Of a stretch of 64,000 bases of DNA, positions 60,529 through 64,000 are shown piece after piece. This stretch comes from Chryseobacterium luteum (lineage in GTDB: Bacteria; Bacteroidota; Bacteroidia; Flavobacteriales; Weeksellaceae), in assembly GCF_000737785.1 (NCBI RefSeq), contig NZ_JPRO01000016.1:1-64000 (forward strand), read 5' to 3'. Both the position numbers and the translations under genes were made by a program. The number at the start of each line of letters is the position of its first letter. Position 1 is the stretch's first letter. The notes under the pieces are model-generated. The model had not been told where the DNA came from. It did not search any database and worked only from the letters and a program-made list of their open reading frames with translations.

Positions 60529-60969
60529 ATGGATACACCAAATTACAGAATGCCTTTTGTGCCTTCAACATTAATGACAGAAGGAGGAAGCATTGATACC
60601 TGCGACATGGGCGAAAGCATTGCGCACAATATCATGCTCCTGATCACCACCAAAAAAGGCGAAAACAGATATGATGAAAATTATGGAAACGACGTTTGGA
60701 ATCTGGAATTCGACAATGGAGTCACCAGTGCCGTCTGGGAGAGCGTTTTCATTAAAAGCCTCAGAAGGCAGATTCAGGAATATGAGCCCCGCATCGTAAA
60801 TCCACAGGTTGATGCCCACATTCAATTTGTAGAGCACAGCTACGATACCAAAGAACATACAGAAATCAAAAAGAAAGTAAGAATTGCCATCAATGCAAAA
60901 ATGGAGGCAACAGGAGAGCGTTTCAGCTTTTCTACAGAATTATTTTTAAGTCCGATGTCTATTGACTAA
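60529..60969 (+). CDS. tssE: type VI secretion baseplate protein TssE (gp25-like)
   Basis: 146 residues, GPW/gp25 family. Baseplate wedge component that nucleates sheath assembly. Visible: SIAHNIMLLITTKKGENRYDENYGNDVWNLEFDN (core LLITTKKGENRYDENYGNDV), with the family's conserved ExR-like Asn/Arg/Tyr-Gly pattern (TKKGENRYDENYG). tssF begins 27 nt later, so they are an operon. Among Bacteroidota this combination marks the T6SSiii subtype used against neighbouring bacteria. The rest of the locus (tssB, C, G, H, K, vgrG) must lie outside the window. Confidence 0.85.
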   Translation: MDTPNYRMPFVPSTLMTEGGSIDTCDMGESIAHNIMLLITTKKGENRYDENYGNDVWNLEFDNGVTSAVWESVFIKSLRRQIQEYEPRIVNPQVDAHIQFVEHSYDTKEHTEIKKKVRIAINAKMEATGERFSFSTELFLSPMSID

Positions 60970-60996
60970 TTGTTTTTTTAACTGCAAGAAAAATTT

Positions 60997-62880
60997 ATGA
61001 ACTTAGATCAAAATATATATTCCAAAGAATCTGTAAAGGCAAGAATGCTTCAGAATGCCACCAAAGTATGGGGACTGAAAAGCCCACAATCTCTGGACCC
61101 TTTTGTAAAATTGCTGATAGACGCATTCAGCACGGAAGTTTTTAAAGCCAATAACGAGATTCAGACGGTTAATGCAAGAATACTGGAGAAGCTGGCCAAA
61201 CTTCTGACACCCTCTATTTATACCCATCCGATTCCGGCCCATGCGGTGGCTTTTACACTGCCTTATGAATCTTCGGAAGTCCTGTTGGAGCATACGGAGT
61301 TTTTTTTCAGGAAACAGATGACATCAACGGTAAAATCCGAATCGGACAAACAGCTTAATATTCCTTTTACGCCTGTAGGGAATGTAAGAATCAATAAAAT
61401 ACAGACCGCATTGATGTTTGTAGGAAATACCTGCTACAGCATCGATGACAGTCTTAATAAAATCCCAGTAGCAAGATTCCAGGGAAGACCTGAAGATTAC
61501 AGAAAGGTCACGATCGGGGTGGATGTCAGCAGATACGTAAGTGAAAATTTTCCTAAATATATCAGTGTATTCTGCTCAAATCCTGCATTTGAACATATGG
61601 ATTTTGTTTATAAACTTCTTCCTTACATTACAGTTACCAGTAACGGAAATCCTCTGTTCGTAAGAGAAGGTCTGAGCTACCTCAGCAACAGCCAGCAGGA
61701 CGGATATGAGCAGATGTTTAAGGAGCAGTCGATCCGGAATAAAGCTATTGAAGATATTAAAAGCATTTACCGGCATAAATTCATTGAGATCACAGGACTT
61801 TCCGGCAGCCTGTTTTCGGAACCCGGAGTACTTCCGCAAAATCTGGACTTTCTTAACGGAAAAGAAGACATCAGAAAACAGCTTGGAGACAAGCGGTATC
61901 TATGGCTTACCTTTGAATTTCCACCACAGTTTTCTGCTGAAATCCTGGATAATTTCTCCTTTGTAATGAATGCTTTCCCTATTTACAACAGAGGCTGGAA
62001 AAAAACAGAATACAGCCTGGATATTATGGGAAACAATATCCCTCTGGTTACAGACGAAGGAGAGCATTTCCTGTATGTAGATGAAGTTCAGGATGGAGAC
62101 GGAAGAAGATATACGGAAATCCCTTTTACTCCTACGGATGATCTTAAAAAAGGTCTGTATACCGTAAGAAAAGGTGGAATGGAACGTTTTACCAATAGAA
62201 ATGCTGTAGACATGATCGCCAATGTACTGGAACTTACAAGAGATGAGATTGCTGCATTTTCGCTTTTAAACAGGGATAATGTAAAAGGAGTCCTCAGTGA
62301 AATGTCCGACAAAATGAAAACGATGGTGCAGAAAGTGAACAACGCGAAAAGAAACATCAGGCAGGAACTGAATTATGTAATCATGGAGCCTGTAGAAAAA
62401 ACAGACCATACTTATGCTTCTTTCTGGGTTACACACTGCACGCTGGCCAATCATATGCGTCCGGGAACAGAGCTTTCTAATCAGCTGAAATCACAGACCG
62501 TGGTACTTCTTACAGAAACTATAGGCGGCTCCGAGGAACAGAAAGGAACAGACAGCATTCAGGCTTACAGATATGCCCTAACCACAAGGGACAAGATCAT
62601 TTCTCTGGAAGACGTTAAAAACTACTGCAGAATGGTCCTGAAGGATGAGGTGAAAGAAGTAAGGGTAAGAAGAGGAACTATGATCAGCAACCGTCCAAAA
62701 GAAGGTTTTGTAAGAACCGTTGAGATAGAAATCATTCCACAGAACTATTCTTTCTACGGAAGAGCTTACTGGGAAAACATGGCCAATATCCTTAGAAACC
62801 AAATCATTTCAAAAGCTATTGACGGCATCGAATATGTAGTGAAAATAAGCAATGAAGATATTGATCTTGACGAAATATAA
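60997..62880 (+). CDS. tssF: type VI secretion baseplate subunit TssF
   Basis: 627 residues, the size of TssF/VasA. Baseplate wedge scaffold that binds TssG and TssK. Recognisable: start YSKESVKARMLQNATKVWGLKSPQSLDPFVKLLIDAFSTEV (core NATKVWGLKSPQSLDPFVKL), LAKLLTPSIYTHPIPAHAVA and the C-terminal KDEVKEVRVRRGTMISNRPKEGFVRTVEIEI (core VRRGTMISNRPKEGFVRTVE). Cytoplasmic, no membrane segments. Second gene of the tssE operon; a lipoprotein gene follows after 27 nt. Confidence 0.85.
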   Translation: MNLDQNIYSKESVKARMLQNATKVWGLKSPQSLDPFVKLLIDAFSTEVFKANNEIQTVNARILEKLAKLLTPSIYTHPIPAHAVAFTLPYESSEVLLEHTEFFFRKQMTSTVKSESDKQLNIPFTPVGNVRINKIQTALMFVGNTCYSIDDSLNKIPVARFQGRPEDYRKVTIGVDVSRYVSENFPKYISVFCSNPAFEHMDFVYKLLPYITVTSNGNPLFVREGLSYLSNSQQDGYEQMFKEQSIRNKAIEDIKSIYRHKFIEITGLSGSLFSEPGVLPQNLDFLNGKEDIRKQLGDKRYLWLTFEFPPQFSAEILDNFSFVMNAFPIYNRGWKKTEYSLDIMGNNIPLVTDEGEHFLYVDEVQDGDGRRYTEIPFTPTDDLKKGLYTVRKGGMERFTNRNAVDMIANVLELTRDEIAAFSLLNRDNVKGVLSEMSDKMKTMVQKVNNAKRNIRQELNYVIMEPVEKTDHTYASFWVTHCTLANHMRPGTELSNQLKSQTVVLLTETIGGSEEQKGTDSIQAYRYALTTRDKIISLEDVKNYCRMVLKDEVKEVRVRRGTMISNRPKEGFVRTVEIEIIPQNYSFYGRAYWENMANILRNQIISKAIDGIEYVVKISNEDIDLDEI

Positions 62881-62907
62881 ATTACAACTAAACCTAAACT
62901 ATAAAAT

Positions 62908-63837
62908 ATGAGAAAGATTATCGTCCTTGCAATGGCCCTGACCTTTACATCAGTCAGTGTTATCAGCTGTAAAAAAGACGGCAGCAAACTGGGGAAATCC
63001 ATTTTGAATCTTGGTGGAGCAGATGAAGCGAATACTATCATTGATTTCAACAACAACTTTTTAGATTCTTACAAGAGCACATCTAAACATATAGAAAGCA
63101 TCCTGAGATATGCAGATGGAGCCGTAGCAAAAGCAAAAGGAGGAACTGCCATGATAATGCCTGTGATCGGTTCTATGGATTATGCATTCAGCAAAATCAA
63201 AGAAGTGCCGTCAGGTTTTGGAAAAGACAAGGCTGCAATAGAAGCCGATTTTAATACCTATAAAGCCAAAAAAGATATTATAGAGAAAAAGTTCGAAGAG
63301 CTTAAATCCTATATGAATTCTGAAGACTATAAAGATGACAAAGGTGCAAAAGCTGATGCCATAACAAAGGATATTGAGACTGAAGCCCAGGCTCTGTTTA
63401 CTTCAGGAGAAAATATTATAGCGAAGATTAAGCCGGCAACGGATGCTGCGGAAGAAGTAATTCTGAAAGATCATCCTATGAAAGAGTATATCATCTCTTC
63501 AAAAAACGTGATGAACTCTCTGGATTCTAATATTAATGTTCTGGACAAACAGTATTCAGGAAAGTTCGACGAAGCGGAAGCCCAGAAAAAATATGACGAG
63601 CTTGCCAAAACGGTAGAAGCCAATTCAAAATTAAATTTCAGTGTGAAAGATCCACAGTATTCTTACAAGAAATCACAGTTTGAAAGCTTCAATAAAGCTT
63701 CTTCCAGCTTTTTGGATACCTATAGGAAACTGATCCGTAATGCTAAAGGTGCGGGAAAAATTTCTGACAGTGATATCCAGCAGATCGATTCCTCTTATGA
63801 ATCTGTTCTGAACTCCTACAATTCATTCGTGAAATAA
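62908..63837 (+). CDS. DUF3829-like (YiiG-like) lipoprotein in the T6SS operon
   Basis: 309 residues. A lipobox (SVISC, Cys about 21) follows MRKIIVLAMALTFTSV, then KKDGSK. The mature part is mainly alpha-helical and charged (NNNFLDSYKSTSKHIESILRY, YKAKKDIIEKKFEELKSYMNSE), matching the DUF3829/YiiG pattern, with the conserved Asn/Tyr positions DFNNNFLDSYK and SFNKASSSFLDTYR. It is 27 nt after tssF and ends at a terminator, so it is probably co-expressed with T6SS. It may be a T6SSiii lipoprotein accessory (TssQ-type role) but is longer than I would expect for TssQ. Confidence 0.7.
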   Translation: MRKIIVLAMALTFTSVSVISCKKDGSKLGKSILNLGGADEANTIIDFNNNFLDSYKSTSKHIESILRYADGAVAKAKGGTAMIMPVIGSMDYAFSKIKEVPSGFGKDKAAIEADFNTYKAKKDIIEKKFEELKSYMNSEDYKDDKGAKADAITKDIETEAQALFTSGENIIAKIKPATDAAEEVILKDHPMKEYIISSKNVMNSLDSNINVLDKQYSGKFDEAEAQKKYDELAKTVEANSKLNFSVKDPQYSYKKSQFESFNKASSSFLDTYRKLIRNAKGAGKISDSDIQQIDSSYESVLNSYNSFVK

Positions 63838-63858
63838 GGATTGAAATATAGCTGTAAC

Positions 63859-63893
63859 AAAAGACTGATGCAATGTATCAGTCTTTTTATTTG
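63859..63893 (+). terminator. terminator of the tssE-tssF-lipoprotein operon
   Basis: Stem AAAAGACTGAT / ATCAGTCTTTT with a 7-nt loop and T-run. The remaining window (to 64000) is AT-rich with no recognised gene. Confidence 0.88.
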
Positions 63894-64000
63894 CAGTAAA
63901 TGAAATTATATAAGCTATTAAGCAATATCATCCGGAGCACAAAGATTAATTATATCAGAAATACTTAAAAATTTAACTAAAATTAAACTTTAATAAAAAT

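Overview
The window comes from a low-GC member of the Flavobacteriia (phylum Bacteroidota), most probably Chryseobacterium or a close Weeksellaceae relative. This rests on several features seen in the sequence. Gene starts lack Shine-Dalgarno sequences. Many starts follow a Bacteroidota promoter with TAnnTTTG at -7 and TTG at -33. Secreted proteins end in type IX secretion (T9SS) C-terminal domains. A signal-peptide-bearing AtpB heads an ATP synthase operon that lacks atpD/atpC. At the right edge lie Bacteroidota-type (T6SSiii) baseplate genes. It looks like ordinary chromosome: no tRNA, rRNA, insertion sequence, integrase or CRISPR array was recognised.

Layout. 1-2.7 kb: end of the 2-oxoglutarate dehydrogenase operon (sucA fragment, sucB). 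2.8-8 kb: apaG, a DEDDh exonuclease, a lipid A-type acyltransferase with a family 2 glycosyltransferase, a secreted thioredoxin-like protein and an aldehyde dehydrogenase. 8.2-9.6 kb: ribosomal operon rpsF-rpsR-rplI with an intercistronic hairpin. 9.8-14.2 kb: a ClC antiporter, two small membrane proteins, a second acyltransferase (E2) of the branched-chain/pyruvate type and a SAM hydroxide adenosyltransferase. 14.4-18.7 kb: phoH and four successive small outer-membrane beta-barrel genes. 18.8-25.8 kb: ffh and the ATP synthase operon (AtpI-like, atpB-E-F-H-A-G).

26-40 kb: a CNNM/CorC-type membrane protein with clpS, a secreted M4-like metalloprotease, udk-ftsB-methylmalonyl-CoA mutase small subunit, a DinB protein between intergenic repeats, a THUMP-like methyltransferase, a lipoprotein, an M20 dipeptidase, a T9SS cargo protein, an SDR and etfBA. 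40-46.9 kb: bifunctional nuclease and nucleoside permease; then an ECF sigma / anti-sigma-like / outer-membrane-protein cassette; two small unknown proteins; a thiolase. 47-55.6 kb: UMF1-type MFS transporter, a reprolysin-like T9SS protease, mevalonate-type GHMP kinase with a UbiA prenyltransferase, proline dehydrogenase and another T9SS protein. 55.7-58.2 kb: an HTH regulator facing about 0.8 kb of AT-rich non-coding DNA that holds six TAC-N4-GTA palindromes and DnaA-box-like sites, then an M14 carboxypeptidase. 58.3-64 kb: DUF4920 protein, APC permease, then T6SS tssE-tssF and a DUF3829-like lipoprotein.

Cooperation. The energy genes (2-oxoglutarate dehydrogenase, ETF, thiolase, proline dehydrogenase, ATP synthase) fit an aerobic chemoheterotroph using amino acids and fatty acids. 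The secreted proteases, M20 and M14 peptidases and amino-acid/nucleoside permeases fit growth on protein-rich material. The features most worth following are the operator-rich region beside the HTH gene, the sigma/anti-sigma/OMP cassette, the lipoprotein attached to the T6SS genes, and a set of intergenic inverted repeats built from short repeated words.
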